From Trametes villosa (Eukaryota; Basidiomycota; Agaricomycetes; Polyporales; Polyporaceae): 64,000 bases of DNA. Of this stretch, positions 1 to 10,460 are shown one piece after another. A program made the position numbers and the translations under genes. The notes under the pieces were generated by a model that was not told where the DNA came from, ran no database searches, and saw nothing but the letters and a program-made list of their open reading frames with translations. The stretch's first letter is position 1; the number at the start of each line of letters is the position of its first letter. The stretch spans positions 9,262,001-9,326,000 of the forward strand of contig PUDQ02000001.1 in the NCBI GenBank assembly GCA_002964805.2, given 5' to 3'.

Positions 1-30
1 GATATCATACTGATCGACCTCTCCTCACAG

Positions 31-1104
31 GAAGCATGTCAACCCAGAGACTGTGAGTGCATGAAAATCGGTTGAATCGAACATGCTGTTCGCCCCAGGG
101 CGATCCCGTTATAATCGGGCTTATTACTTTCCTCACAATCTCTGAGGAAACGTACTGGTTTCAGAGCAGATTGCGAGGGGCGACAGAAACCACGTTCTGA
201 CCCGCTCCTGTGCAGCCGTGGGGCTTCCCGAGCTCGCCCATCGCGATCTGCGCGCTCCCTTCCGGCACCAAGGTCGCCTTCCTGGCGCGCCACGGCACCG
301 GTCACACCATCGCACCCTCCGCCGTCCCCGCCCGCGCGAACATCGCCGCGCTCAAGTCGCTCGGCGTGCGCGCCGTGCTCGCCTTCTCTGCCGTCGGCTC
401 CCTGCGCGAGGAGTGCGCCCCGGGCGACTTCGTGCTCCCGACGCAGATCATCGACCGCACGAAGGGCGTGCGCCCTGCGAGCTTCTTCGAGGGCACGAGC
501 GTCGTTGCGCACGCCGCGTTCGGCGACCCGTTCGCGAACCGCTTCGTGCGCTGGCTCGAGGGCCGCGTGAGCAAGGTCATCGCGGAGGCGGGTGCGGACG
601 AGCTCGCGGAGCGCACGACGCGCCCGCAGCTGCACACGGACAAGACGATCGTGTGCATGGAGGGCCCGCAGTTCTCGACGCGCGCGGAGAGCAAGATGTA
701 CCGCCTGTGGGGCGGGGACGTCATCAACATGAGTGTCCTCCCCGAGGCGAAGCTCGCGCGCGAGGCGGAGCTCGGGTACGTCCACCTTTTTGCGCCAGGA
801 TTAATGTGCTGACTAGAAGCTTAGATATGCCCTCATCGCGACCGTCACGGACTACGACTCGTGGCGCGAGAATGAGTCGGCCGTCACTGCCGCCGAGGTG
901 TTCAAGACCCTTCACGCGAACGCGAAGCTGTCAAGGCATGTCGCCGCGGCGGTCCTCGAGGACCTCAACGCCGAGGCGGCGCAGGGCGATCTCCTCACCG
1001 AGGAGGTTGGCTCGATGCAGATCTCAATCATGCCGCGCTCCGAGAAGCAGAAGGACGAGGATCGGGAGAAGCTGAAGTACATCCTCCCTACGTACTTCGA
1101 GTAA
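31..1104 (+). CDS. MTAP: S-methyl-5'-thioadenosine phosphorylase, 5' end missing
   Basis: Phosphorolyses methylthioadenosine to adenine and methylthioribose-1-phosphate in the methionine salvage pathway (cytosol/nucleus). Exons read 31-52, 216-775 and 825-1104. The first visible exon gives KHVNPET, which joins to PWGFPSSPI as in the family. Exon 2 carries the ARHGTGH phosphate-binding region, [16 protein letters not shown] and [10 protein letters not shown]. Exon 3 starts [11 protein letters not shown] and ends with TAA at 1102. Introns are 53-215 and 776-824 (49 nt, with a GCTGAC branch site). Bases 1-30 look like the tail of an upstream intron, so the N-terminal glycine-rich exon lies outside the window. 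The frame is intact. The family assignment (yeast MEU1, human MTAP) is firm; only the start is unknown. Confidence 0.93.
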
Positions 1105-1371
1105 GGCATGGGATGAGCGGTGTTGAAGGAATGAGGTATGTTTGGTGTCAGCCTCCGATCGAGCTCATACTAATATTTCTTGGTGCAGAATCGCGATGCT
1201 AGTGTAAGAAAAGCGGATGGGCGTGTACTAGATACAACGTCGAGCAATTGCTGTGGCAAGCCAGAGTACGGATAGGCTACAATCAGGGGATCGCTGGCCA
1301 CTGAGACCACTGACCTTGCGACACAGTCCGGAAGTCCACTGTCGAGTGCGGCGACCAACCCCCCGCCGCGA
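1105..1371. other. intergenic, nothing recognised
   Basis: 3' flank of the MTAP gene. I see no coding frame, tRNA or repeat that I can support here. Confidence 0.5.
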
Positions 1372-1918
1372 CTGAGGGCCGTCATCGGGCCGCTCCTGCA
1401 CAAGCCTACGCTCGAGAGCGCCTCTATCAAGCTCGCGAACAACTACGGCTTCGCGCTCACGCGCGAGGACATCCTCGCCTTCCCCCTCGTGTGGCCGCGC
1501 ATTACCACGCTGTCTCGCGCACGCACCCCTACCCACGTCAGAAGCGCCGCCATCGATCCGGGTTGCATTCGAACTCCTCGCGATATTCCCACAACTCAAG
1601 ACGCTCGTCCTCTGCGCGCGCTTCGACTGCGCTGCGTGGGCGGAGTGGCAGAGCGTGACGATCCCCGCCCATACTTCGCTGCGTGGTCTCTAGATCCTCG
1701 ACCTCGCACACGAGACGGGCTCGTACAACCCGTACAGGACGTGGCGCGCGCTCGCGGCGGCGCTGGAACGCTCTGTGCCGTTGCTCGACCCGAAGTGCGA
1801 GCTTGTCAAGCCCGATGTCGTCGGTGCGCGGGCGGTGCAGACGTGGGGGAAGGTGGTGAGGCATATTGAGGCTTTTCGCGCGGGCCTTATCGAGGTTCCG
1901 ATTTCCCCGGATTGGTGA
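1372..1918 (+). pseudogene. F-box/LRR-like gene remnant
   Basis: Two frames read like one protein of the leucine-rich type that follows F-boxes in Agaricomycetes. Frame one, from 1372, gives LLHKPTLESASIKLANNYGF and then DILAFPLVWPRITTL. A second frame, from about 1530, gives FELLAIFPQLKTLVLCARFD, then AAWAEWQSV and, after an in-frame TAG near 1690, ILDLAHETGSYNPYRTWRAL and a terminal ISPDW. The switch of frame near 1515-1530 and the internal TAG are direct observations, and no intron with good borders explains both. I infer a decayed gene. The F-box itself is not visible, so the family name rests on the look of the C-terminal half only. Confidence 0.45.
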
Positions 1919-2904
1919 GGTGAGCAAGCTCGCATATGCTTTGTGTTTGGTGCTCACCCATCCCGTAAACAGTTTATCCACATTGCAATATTCAGCTTTT
2001 TCGCATCTTGACGTGGTTCACGGTGTGATGTTCGGAGAAGCGAAACCTCCCTGGATTGTTGAATTAACTTTGCGACTGTGACAGGTTGCGCAACAGGCAT
2101 TCCCCACAGGTCCGTCATTGCCCGTGCCAGGGAGCATCCATGAAGTTAACAGTGATTCGCCCTTTCAACGCGTCGAAGGACGACGAGATCCCACGATTGC
2201 TTTCCTCCGCTGTCCCTCGGCACAATCAGCAACAGGACCACTTACGACAGCGTCACCTCGGTCTTCTGACTTGTCTCTCGCCTACACTAACGCCCCAAAG
2301 CGGGGTTTTCTTAATGAGGGACTCGAGGGGACTGCAATTAGGTCGGACAGCCCCTTCGAAGGGTGAGGGAGGCAGCTGAGTTGCTTGGGGCTCTTGGGTG
2401 CTCGTAGAAGATGGGAAGGAATAGAGGTTGGGCCACAGAAGCTTGCACGGCCGCGACCGAGCGCACTGGATGGCACGTTACTGTGGGCAGTGATGCATTG
2501 TCTGTCAACGATGCACAAGGCTCTGTCGCTGCGAGATGGAATTCGTCAAATGGGCGCATGTGCGGGCTCTAATCGAACCGCATACCATATTGCAGCCTAT
2601 CGCGCCGATGGGAGATGTCAGCTTCCGCCCTTTGGCTGTCCATGTCGTGGGATTGGAGAACGATATCGGCGCAGTAGAACTTCCTGTTAGGTGCGCGGCG
2701 CCCACATTCTCCACTGCCCTGCATAGACTTACGTACCAACACAGGACTTCTCGTGTTCAGAGCTTGCGGCGCGCACGATATAACCGCGGCGCCGCCCTCG
2801 AGGCCGCCCACTATTGCTACCTCGAGCACCGCACCTCTCTCAAGCTTGCCTATTGCCCCATCGGGGTCGACCATTGTCGTGCAACACAGCGGGCGACTAA
2901 CATC
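1919..2904. other. intergenic, nothing recognised
   Basis: Contains only short shadow frames. An open frame runs from 2536 into the next gene, but its sequence before 2905 is cysteine- and arginine-rich and looks unselected, so I treat it as a 5' leader. Confidence 0.4.
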
Positions 2905-4229
2905 ATGACGTCGGCGCTGGATATCATAGGCTTCGTGCTCGGCTTGACGGCGCTGTTCACACTGTTTCACGAAGGGCAGAGGATGCTCGGGAGGCGTCTT
3001 CCCACCGCAAGATTTCGCACTGTCAACAACATCCTCGCGAACACGCGGATGCTCATTAGTGACCTCGAACGCACGGGGTACCTGTCGGGGGGAGAAATTG
3101 CAGAGACATACCAAATACGACTCGCCGAGTAAGCAAACACAATCGACCACTTCTCGCTTGACTCTTTGAGGGGGGACGAGAGCGTCGAGTGACTTATTGA
3201 TCAACCGTCATTGTTAGGTTGGAAACCGAGGCCGTCAGGCTGCAGTCCGAAGTTGAACAGTGGGCATCAAGGCCATTCCCCGGGCGACTCTGGCACTCAA
3301 CGTCTGGTACACTTCGGCGGTGCTGCAGTCAGCTCAAGGAGAAAATTGACGATCTACGAACACAACTTCACCGTCTCGCTACTCGCAGGCCGCCGCCAAG
3401 TGCACAACCATTCCCGCCTACACAACCCCTACAGAATAACCTGACATATGGCGGCAGAGTCCCCCCCTCAGATCGACGTCCGGAGACATCGTCACTCTCG
3501 CCGCCTTCGCAGCTCTCCTCAAACCCGAGTTCTGGTCGAGGAAGGAGACTCTCCGAGTCCCCCGCCGAGTCTGTCGCTAGAGACTCTAGCAAAGACCAAC
3601 TCCCGGAGACATTGTCCCCCGAGCCGCCTTCGCAACGCTCCGAGACCCCAAGTCCCAGTCGAGGAAGGAGACGCTCTCCCGTCGAGTCTGTCGCTAGAGA
3701 CTCCAGCAAAGACCGGCTTCCGGAGACACTGCCACCTTCGCCACCATTGCGAAGCACCCCGAGCCCGACACACTCTCCCACCCAGCCTGACGCTAGAGAC
3801 TCCAGCCAGGACCGAAGCCCGGCGACACCAGCACCTTTGCCGTCATTGCGACGCTCCTCGACCCCGACACACTCCCCCACCTCCGCCGTCAGGACCTGGA
3901 GTACGTATCATGCCTGCGCACCTTCAGCGCAATGTACACAGACTCACTCGCCGGTTTTAGGCTGGCGCATGGAACTCAACAACTATTGCCAAAAGAACAT
4001 GTTAACCGTCCAGTGGTTAGATAACCGGACGGGCCCTCCGAATGCTCCTACGTGGACGACAAGCGTGTTCTGTAAGTATGCGACTCCAGCCGAAGTAGTG
4101 TCAGGCTGACGCGCCCATCCAGCTGCCGGAGTTGAGTTCGGACAAGGAAGCGCTTTAAGTATGGCCGCCGCCCGAGAGATTGCTGCAGAACAGGCCATGC
4201 GTACGTTGCGGCGCTCCTCTGGGGAATAG
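2905..4229 (+). CDS. membrane-anchored Ser/Pro-repeat protein with C-terminal dsRNA-binding-like domain
   Basis: Exons 2905-3128, 3218-3900, 3961-4071 and 4123-4229 join in frame to 374 residues. The start is ATG 2905 because it opens a hydrophobic segment (ALDIIGFVLGLTALFTLF) seen at the N-terminus of related basidiomycete proteins. Residues of about 45-120 are helical and heptad-like (coiled coil). Residues of about 130-300 hold imperfect tandem repeats around the core VARDSSKD.LPETL, rich in Ser, Pro and Arg. The last 70 residues (MELNNYC, then GPPNAPTW, then GVEFGQGSALSMAAAREIAA) follow the double-stranded RNA-binding-motif pattern: helix, three strands, and an alanine-rich second helix. 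The intron inside that domain sits at the same codon as in the free-standing domain gene at 4580-4909, so the two are paralogous. RNA binding is inferred from the fold pattern. Confidence 0.7.
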
Positions 4230-4579
4230 CGGGCCTGGCGTGTCCGAGTGTCGGTTGAGCTATTATCAATGTGTATAGGAAGTCGCCCCGGGTATCCTTC
4301 GCGCGCAGGATCTAGCTATGGGCTTTTTGGAAGATAACCTCATTTCCCATCAATCCACCAGTGCGACCAAGCTTATAGCGGCCGGCGCAGCGCAGCTCCT
4401 GGGATCATCTCCCGACAGTCCCACTCCCAGCATCAGAAACACGACCACCTGCGACAGCGTCTTCTGGGCTTCTACCACTTCGCTCGCAGCACTCACTGCC
4501 TCGTGAACTTCCGAACCTTATCCTGCCATGTCACAGGTGAGGTGCCGGGTTGTCCCCTACCTCTCTCGTTGCAAGCACA
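4230..4579. other. intergenic spacer between paralogous dsRNA-binding-like genes
   Basis: No supported gene. A short frame from 4318 has no recognisable content. Confidence 0.4.
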
Positions 4580-4909
4580 ATGTCGCAGCGTACGTATTGC
4601 CCCTTGTCGCGGTAATCCGACGGTCTGACCTGTCGATGATAGATTGGCGCATGGAACTGAATAACTATTGCCAGAGGAATGGGATAACCGCCCAGTGGGC
4701 GGACACTCGGGTCGGCCCCCCTGGTGCCCCAGTATGGACCGCGACGATATATAGTCAGTGCGCATGGTTCATCCAGCTATAGGGTTGTCTCGACTTATTG
4801 CGTCGATCTAGTCAACGGCGTTCGGCGCGGACAAGGAAATGCAATGACTATCAGCGGCGCACGAGAGATCGCTGCAGAACAGGTCTTGCGCGCACTGTGG
4901 AACCCGTAG
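4580..4909 (+). CDS. free-standing 72-residue dsRNA-binding-like protein
   Basis: Three exons, 4580-4589, 4643-4753 and 4812-4909, give a 72-residue protein beginning MSQHWRMELNNYCQRNGI and ending REIAAEQVLRALWNP. The tiny first exon (10 nt) uses donor GTACGT and acceptor GATAG; the second intron uses the weaker donor GTCAGT. The whole protein is one double-stranded-RNA-binding-motif-like unit: N-terminal helix, GPPGAPVWTATIY strand, INGVRRGQG turn-strand, and the alanine-rich C-terminal helix. Small single-domain proteins of this shape are common in Agaricomycete genomes. The function is unknown; binding structured RNA is an inference. The exon pattern matches the end of the gene at 2905-4229, indicating tandem duplication or fusion. 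Confidence 0.65.
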
Positions 4910-5062
4910 GTACTTATTTGAAGGGCGTCAGATGCGAGGTTGTCGCGTCGGAGATACTATACATTGACTGTCGAATACTCGGGAAACCCTGTCATGAGTG
5001 ATTCTGCGAGGCGTATCGAGCCTTCTTCCCCGTACGTTCACTCTTCCGACTGCAAGCCCTGA

Positions 5063-6033
5063 CTAACGCCCCGTCGTCAGCTGCTTCATGCCGCTCGACA
5101 GCTGCTCCATCACCCGGTTGAACTCGCCCTGGAAGCGGCGCACGCCGCACTTCCCGCCCTCGACGTGCTGGCAGAACGCGCTGAGCGTGCCGAACTCCGC
5201 GCCGCACCGGTACCAGCCCTGCGGGCAGCGGTAGAGCTTCTCCGCGTGCGCCGGGCTCTGGAGGTGCTGGTTCAGCGCGGGCAGGCTCCGGTACGCGCGG
5301 TGGCACAGGTAGCACTCGTAGTGCACGCCGTTCCACGCGCGCTCCGTCGCCCACATCCCGATCACCGTCGCCCCGCGCTGGAGGACCCGGGCGCGCCGGC
5401 GATCATGGGCGCGGGGTTCGTGATGATGTTCGAGCGGTCGATCTGCGCGACGATGCGGTTGACGGCGTCGCGCGTCATGCGGGAGACGCACGCGCCGGAC
5501 TCGAAGTGGAGGACGAGCGCGGCGGTGGAGACGAAGGCGCGGCCGCAGCCTTGCATCGGGCACTGCACGGTCTTGTCCTGGTGGAGGGCGGAGCGGCGAT
5601 GGCTATCGAGGTCGTTCGCGTCTGGAACGTGCGCTTGCACGGGACGCAGTACCGTTCGGCGTGCTTCTGACGGCGGTGCTCGTGGAGGCCGATCTCGAAG
5701 TCGAAAATCTGGGTGAGTTGTGCGATTCAGTATGGGTTAGAAAAGGGGATCTTCGCACCGTGGACGCACGGGGGTACAAACGCTACAATAGTAGTGCTCA
5801 TCTTCGTAGTGCTCGTAGAGGTCTGAGAAGTCGCTGAAATGCTGGCGACACCGCTGACAGTACGCGTGCCGCGGGCTTTGCACGTAGTGCTGTGTTAAAG
5901 CCCAGTCGGAGGAGAAGGTCCTGTTGCACGAATGGCACGTAGGTTGGGCATCCTCCACGTGCTCCCGCAGTTCCCACTCCGAGTGGAACCAGGCGCTGCA
6001 ATACCGGCAGTCGTGCGTAGAGTAGTAAGCCAT
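5063..6033 (-). pseudogene. C2H2 zinc-finger protein gene with two apparent frameshifts
   Basis: Belongs to the Agaricomycete family of serial C2H2-finger proteins. Exon 1 (6033-5770, start ATG 6033) carries CRYCSAWFHSEWELREHV, CHSCNRTFSSDWALTQHY and CQRCRQHFSDFSDLYEHYEDEH. After a 61-nt intron, exon 2 starts at 5708 with IFDFEIGLHEHRRQKH and YCVPCKRTFQ. The homologous continuation (ANDLDSHRRSALHQDKTVQC, then CGRAFVSTAALVLHFESGAC) is in another frame from about 5620. The final fingers (YECYLCHRAY, then YRCPQGWYRCGAEFG) are in a third frame from about 5375. Each shift equals one missing base, and no intron fits either point. The end is TAG at 5063-5065. It is either a recent pseudogene or two single-base assembly errors. 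Likely a nuclear protein; target unknown. Confidence 0.7.
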
Positions 6034-6456
6034 GAATGGCTTCTCGGAGTCGTATGCTGGTTTTCGGACACTGTGTGCGTCGTGTGAAACAATGATCACC
6101 AGGGTCGCACAGGCAGTACTTACGCTGGGTGATTGCACAAGGCAAGAGCGGGCGATCGCGTACGAGGCCACTTCGGGGGCTGGGGTAACGCCGACGCAGA
6201 TCGATGCGTAAATGTGCGAGGTATAGGGCCGGACTCCGAGTCCTGGCGCCGCCGCGCCGACCGTCCTTTCGCTTGCGCACACCAATCGACACACCGCCCT
6301 ATAGTTCTTGCAGCAACAAATACATGATATTCGAATTGTCAAAGTCGTAACAGCGAGTCCCTGAAAGCAACAATCTCTCACAAAGCACGCCTGCTTCTCT
6401 CAATATTCCAACCAAATACAGTCCTCAACATCAACCCTCGGACTCTCATCGCGCGT

Positions 6457-7866
6457 CTAGCACTGGGTGTTCTGGTAAACCTGGGTAGCGAAGCACTGCC
6501 CACCAACCCTGCGTCAGACTCCCCGCGTTGCTAATAGACGACAGAACAGACGTACGTTGTAGTTGTCGGCGTTGATCGCGGCCTGGCTGGGGCTGGTGCG
6601 CCCGAGGTTCTGGTCGTACGAGCAGCCGTACCCGACATCGTCCGTGCCCGAGAGCGCGTGCGTGAGCTCGTGCAGGACGGTGCCGCCGCGGACGTTGCGC
6701 GCCGCCACGGTCGTGCCGCTGCAGAGACGCGAGCTCGTGACCTCCTGGAAGAAGAGCGAGCAGAAGCTAGGTGTGCGGGTGAGTGCGAGCGCACGGTCGA
6801 AGGTGAGAGCCACTGACTAGACGTTGGTCGTGGAGGTGAGCGTGTAGGCGATGACACCGCTGGTGCAGTAGCCGTAGGGGTCGTTGCAGTTGAGGGTGCG
6901 GCTGCTCGAATTCTCGCCGGCGACCGCCTGCCAAGGATAATCCGTGTCAGCGGTTATGCCTCGATCCATGGATGGCGGTACTTACGCTCAGGACGCTGCG
7001 GACTTTGGAAGTCTAGCCTCACAGTCAACACACGATACCAGCCGACCGACGGCGCCAGCACTCACCGACGTGGTGCCGAAGTACGACTTGAAGAGCGTGT
7101 CCGCGCCTTTGCTCGCGACGTAGCTCGACGCGATCGACGCGAGGCTCTTGCCCTCGGAGTAGCTCGACGAGATGAAGCTGCTCTTGCTGCTGTCCGAGCA
7201 CGAGACGCGGCCGCGCTTGTCGTGCGCGGCCGCGAGCTCGCGCTTCGCGACGTCCTCCTTGACGTTCACCTTCACCTTCTGCGCGGCGACCTTGAACGCG
7301 TGCGGCGCCGCGTCGGCCGCGATCACCTGGAAGGTCGTCACCGGCTCGAACTCGAACGCGCCCGCGCCGAGCGTCTGGAAGTCGTAGAGCGAAGCGACTG
7401 CGACACAGAGTTCTGTCAGCCTCGGTGAGCTGATGACAGGGAGGTGGTGTACGGACCCTGGTGCTCGACGAGGATGGTCTCGCCGGCGGGGATGACCGTG
7501 AAGGCGGAGTCGTCGAGCGAGTCGATGTCGAGCTGGAGCTTGACACCGGTGAAGTTGGCGACGACGCCGTCCCGGCTGACCGTGAACGAGCGGGTCGGCA
7601 CCTCGCTGTCGAGGACGGTGCCGTACTTGAGGACCTTGAGGTCCTCAGAGCCGGTGTTCGTCACGGCGGCGGTGACCTTAATGTCGTCGATGGAGTGAAC
7701 ATCCGCGGGGGCTGTCAGTAGCGACACCGATCAGCACGTCGTAACGGTCAGTTAGAGATGCTAGCGCACCCGTGAGCGAGACCTCGAGGGCGGGGGCGCG
7801 CTTGGCCGGGGTGGCGAGGGAAAGCGCGGCCGAGACGGCGAGGGTGACAAACGCGAGAGAGAACAT
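6457..7866 (-). CDS. secreted neutral metalloprotease, deuterolysin family M35
   Basis: A 356-residue prepro-protease in seven exons: 7866-7770, 7711-7457, 7397-7066, 7012-6986, 6927-6818, 6766-6556 and 6495-6457, all phases consistent. It starts with a signal peptide (MFSLAFVTLAVSAALSLA), followed by a propeptide containing the VTAAVTNTGSEDLKVLKYGT segment of the family. The mature enzyme has the zinc site HELTHAL, with two His ligands and the catalytic Glu, and the third ligand Asp in GTDDVGYG, which defines the aspzincin subgroup. Paired cysteines (VSCSDSS, NCNDPYGYC, FCSLFF, RLCSG, terminal QC) fit the known disulphides. Expected to act outside the cell on basic proteins. Typical length; no defects seen. 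Exon 4 is only 27 nt. Confidence 0.94.
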
Positions 7867-8531
7867 GGCGACCGTTGGGAGTAAACCGTGCGATGCGAAG
7901 ACTGCTGCTCGAGAGTCTGCCGTCCCAGAGCGAGAGCGAGAGCCTTTTATCCTGTAGAGACGGCGGGTCGCCAAGAGAGAGAAGCCGGTGCAGCATATGG
8001 ACGAGGCTGGCGTATCGAGACGCTAACGGTGCCGTAGGTGCTCGTGTGCGGCGCAGGTCCATATGTCGTGCATTGCGAGAAGGCAGGAAGCACAAGGTCT
8101 GCCAGGACAGGCCGAGGTCCTTTGATATTCCGCGGCGCTAGGAGGGGCCGTCATGCGGAACCGAACGTTCTGGATGAATATTCGTCCCCCGAGCTATCTG
8201 TACAACATGTAGTTTGGGAGTATAACTGCAACAAAACCAGCTCACCATAATACACCGTAACAAGCTGGTCTGGAAGTGGACTCGTCAGAATTTGGTCAAA
8301 CGCTGTGTTGCGTCTGAGCTGTCTGTGATGAAAACGCAAAAGAGGGCAAGAATACCACATACCTCGAAGTGACGTTTTCCTTTGTGACCCTCATGACGAA
8401 TCCTTGGAGTTGCGGGGTTCAGTCGTCAATATTCGATCACTTGGCCTCGGACGCCGCCGCCACGATGGTTCCAGCGGAAGTTCTTCCCGCGATACCAACT
8501 TGCTGAAGAAGGCAAACAAACGCCTTGTATG
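7867..8531. other. intergenic, likely protease promoter region
   Basis: 5' flank of the minus-strand deuterolysin gene and 3' flank of the uncertain gene at 8532-9344. No recognisable gene or repeat. Confidence 0.4.
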
Positions 8532-9344
8532 CTATCGGCGCCAAGCGTAAAACATGATATGGTCGGCCAGGTGGACGAGCATGATGTAGTCCTGCACATG
8601 GACGGCATATAAAGGCCAATCAGTACGCCCTCATATGCTGATGTCAGATGGCTGCCAAGCCTACCGTCCGGAGAGAATGCCGCCGGGGTGCATGCCGCTA
8701 CCGCCGGTCGGAAACAAGCTCTGGGTAGGAGTAATGGTCGGCTGGACCCAAGCTGAACTCCGGAGACAACGGTCATATGAACACATCGGCACCTCATGGG
8801 GGCGACGAACGTACCGACGGCCAGAGGTTTCAGCCTACGATCTTCCACAATTGTCGCATAACGCTGCAGCGTCGCGCGATAGTTTCGCCACCGCTGCAGG
8901 AATGGGGTTTTGTGAAGCAGACCGTCACCACGGCAGTGGCCCCATGGCCAGCATTAATGGCCTCAGCCGCGTATAATCCTGTGTCTGGTTCTGGCTGCAG
9001 CTTCGATTGTACCGGTATTAGCACACGGAAATCTTCCGGCGGCACGAGTTGTTGGAGCAAGCGAGAAATCCGGTCGTCAAGAGTGAAAAACGAGGTATTC
9101 TGGGTATCCTGTACAGTAGCGTCGCGGTACAGAGGCAAACAGATAGTCTACAAAAGCGAAGCCGGACGCGATACTGAACGCCTCGGCAAGTGCCGGCGAG
9201 CAGGCGCTCGCTTGCTCAAATACAAAATCCAACACGGGTTGTGTCAATCATTGCGCAAGTATCAAATATCTCCATGCATACCTGGGTATGAAAGGCTTTG
9301 TAGTAGGCCGTAGCCGCGTCGTACTGTACTGCCGCGTCGGGGTG
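8532..9344 (-). pseudogene. unclassified gene or gene remnant
   Basis: Several protein-like stretches occur on the minus strand but in different frames. AAVQYDAATAYYKAFHTQ (about 9340-9285) is followed by a GTATGC donor. Further on are PALAEAFSIASGFAFVDYLF (about 9200), SFFTLDDRISRLLQQLVPPE (about 9085), then LQRWRNYRATLQRYATIVED (about 8880). The last is IMLVHLADHIMFYAWRR with a stop at 8534-8532. The last segment follows a TGCAG acceptor. Between 9200 and 9085 and again near 8900 the frame changes without a good intron. I do not recognise the family. It may be a multi-exon gene whose borders I have missed or one with frameshifts. Confidence 0.35.
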
Positions 9345-9525
9345 TGAGACGACTCAGCATGACGTCTCCGCGGCGAATGTGATACGCCGCGGAAAACGCC
9401 AATCGGGCGCTTCTTCCACACTACCCCACGAGCGACCGTGACCTTGCCACGTGGCTGCATGTCACACCGGAATTCCGCGCGCTGTGAGGGCGCAGGCTTG
9501 GAGCAATCCTGTATTCCGACTCGAC

Positions 9526-9810
9526 ATGGCCGCCAAGGCGAAGGCACGGTGTGTATCAATGAGTATTCTGAGACGAACATGTCTACTCACTTGTATGCGT
9601 AGGACGGTCATTATTCGGATGATATCCACAGCGCAGACCGGGTTTTTCTACACCACGCAGAGGTTGCGTCTGGGTCCCAGGCTAGCGGCGGTGAAGTACG
9701 ATCCCCGAGGTGAGTAGCACTTCAACTTGCGTGTGTTTGTTTCCTGACGGCTTCTCGTAGTGAAGAGCCGTGTGCTCTTTGTGGAGAGCAAGAAGACGTC
9801 TAAGAAGTAG
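9526..9810 (+). CDS. mrpl33: mitochondrial ribosomal protein bL33m
   Basis: Exons 9526-9548, 9603-9709 and 9761-9810 give 59 residues, starting MAAKAKARTVIIRMISTAQT and ending with a basic SRVLFVESKKTSKK tail. The bL33 signature TGFFYTTQRLR and the AAVKYDPRVKSRVLF strand are complete, and the length is normal for the family (yeast homologue MRPL39). It is a structural protein of the mitochondrial large ribosomal subunit. Introns are 54 and 51 nt. No cysteine zinc ribbon is present, as usual for the mitochondrial form. Its neighbours are unrelated. The gene is easily missed because its longest exon is 107 nt. Confidence 0.92.
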
Positions 9811-10460
9811 ACCGACCCCTCACTGCACGCTCAGCATCTGCATACGCACCTCCTAGCCATGCCGAACTCTTGTCGGCTGCATCTATCCACGCCTAATGCT
9901 ACTGCCGTATCGTCGTAATGCTATCGCAACTCTCGTCAGTCGGCCAACGTTTGACCCTCATCCATGAACTCTGCACGACACGCGCCCTTCCCCCACCTGA
10001 CTGCTGGTCTAGTCAGGGTCAAGCATATGTTCAATGGAGGCCGTGTACGCTCCTCTGAGGCACCCCTATACGAGCACTATCACAACAAGTTCAGGCACAG
10101 TGGCACACAGCTACAACTTCAAGCTCTGCACCTGACCACCCGGGGTAGCTCGGCGTTGAATCAGCACCTCTCGGCGTCCGAAGATGCGACGCTCAGATGG
10201 AATATCAGAGATGCGGCTTGTCCTGCGAAACCGGGGTATGAACAGCATAGATATGTGCGCGAGCGTCGTCTACCATGTACTTACAATGGAACGTGCGGTC
10301 GTGATCGTGATGCATGATGCGAAGCAGAAGAAGACAACAACAGAAACACATAAAAGGCGCAGCGGACGGTGGGGAGAGGGATGATACAGTCGCCACGCCC
10401 GCGCGGACCAAGTACACAAACTCGTAGGTATCACAACATGGTGCTCACCGCTTCGCTCTT
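9811..10460. other. intergenic, nothing recognised
   Basis: Between the convergent ends of mrpl33 and the SH3 gene. Short frames only; none looks selected. Confidence 0.4.
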
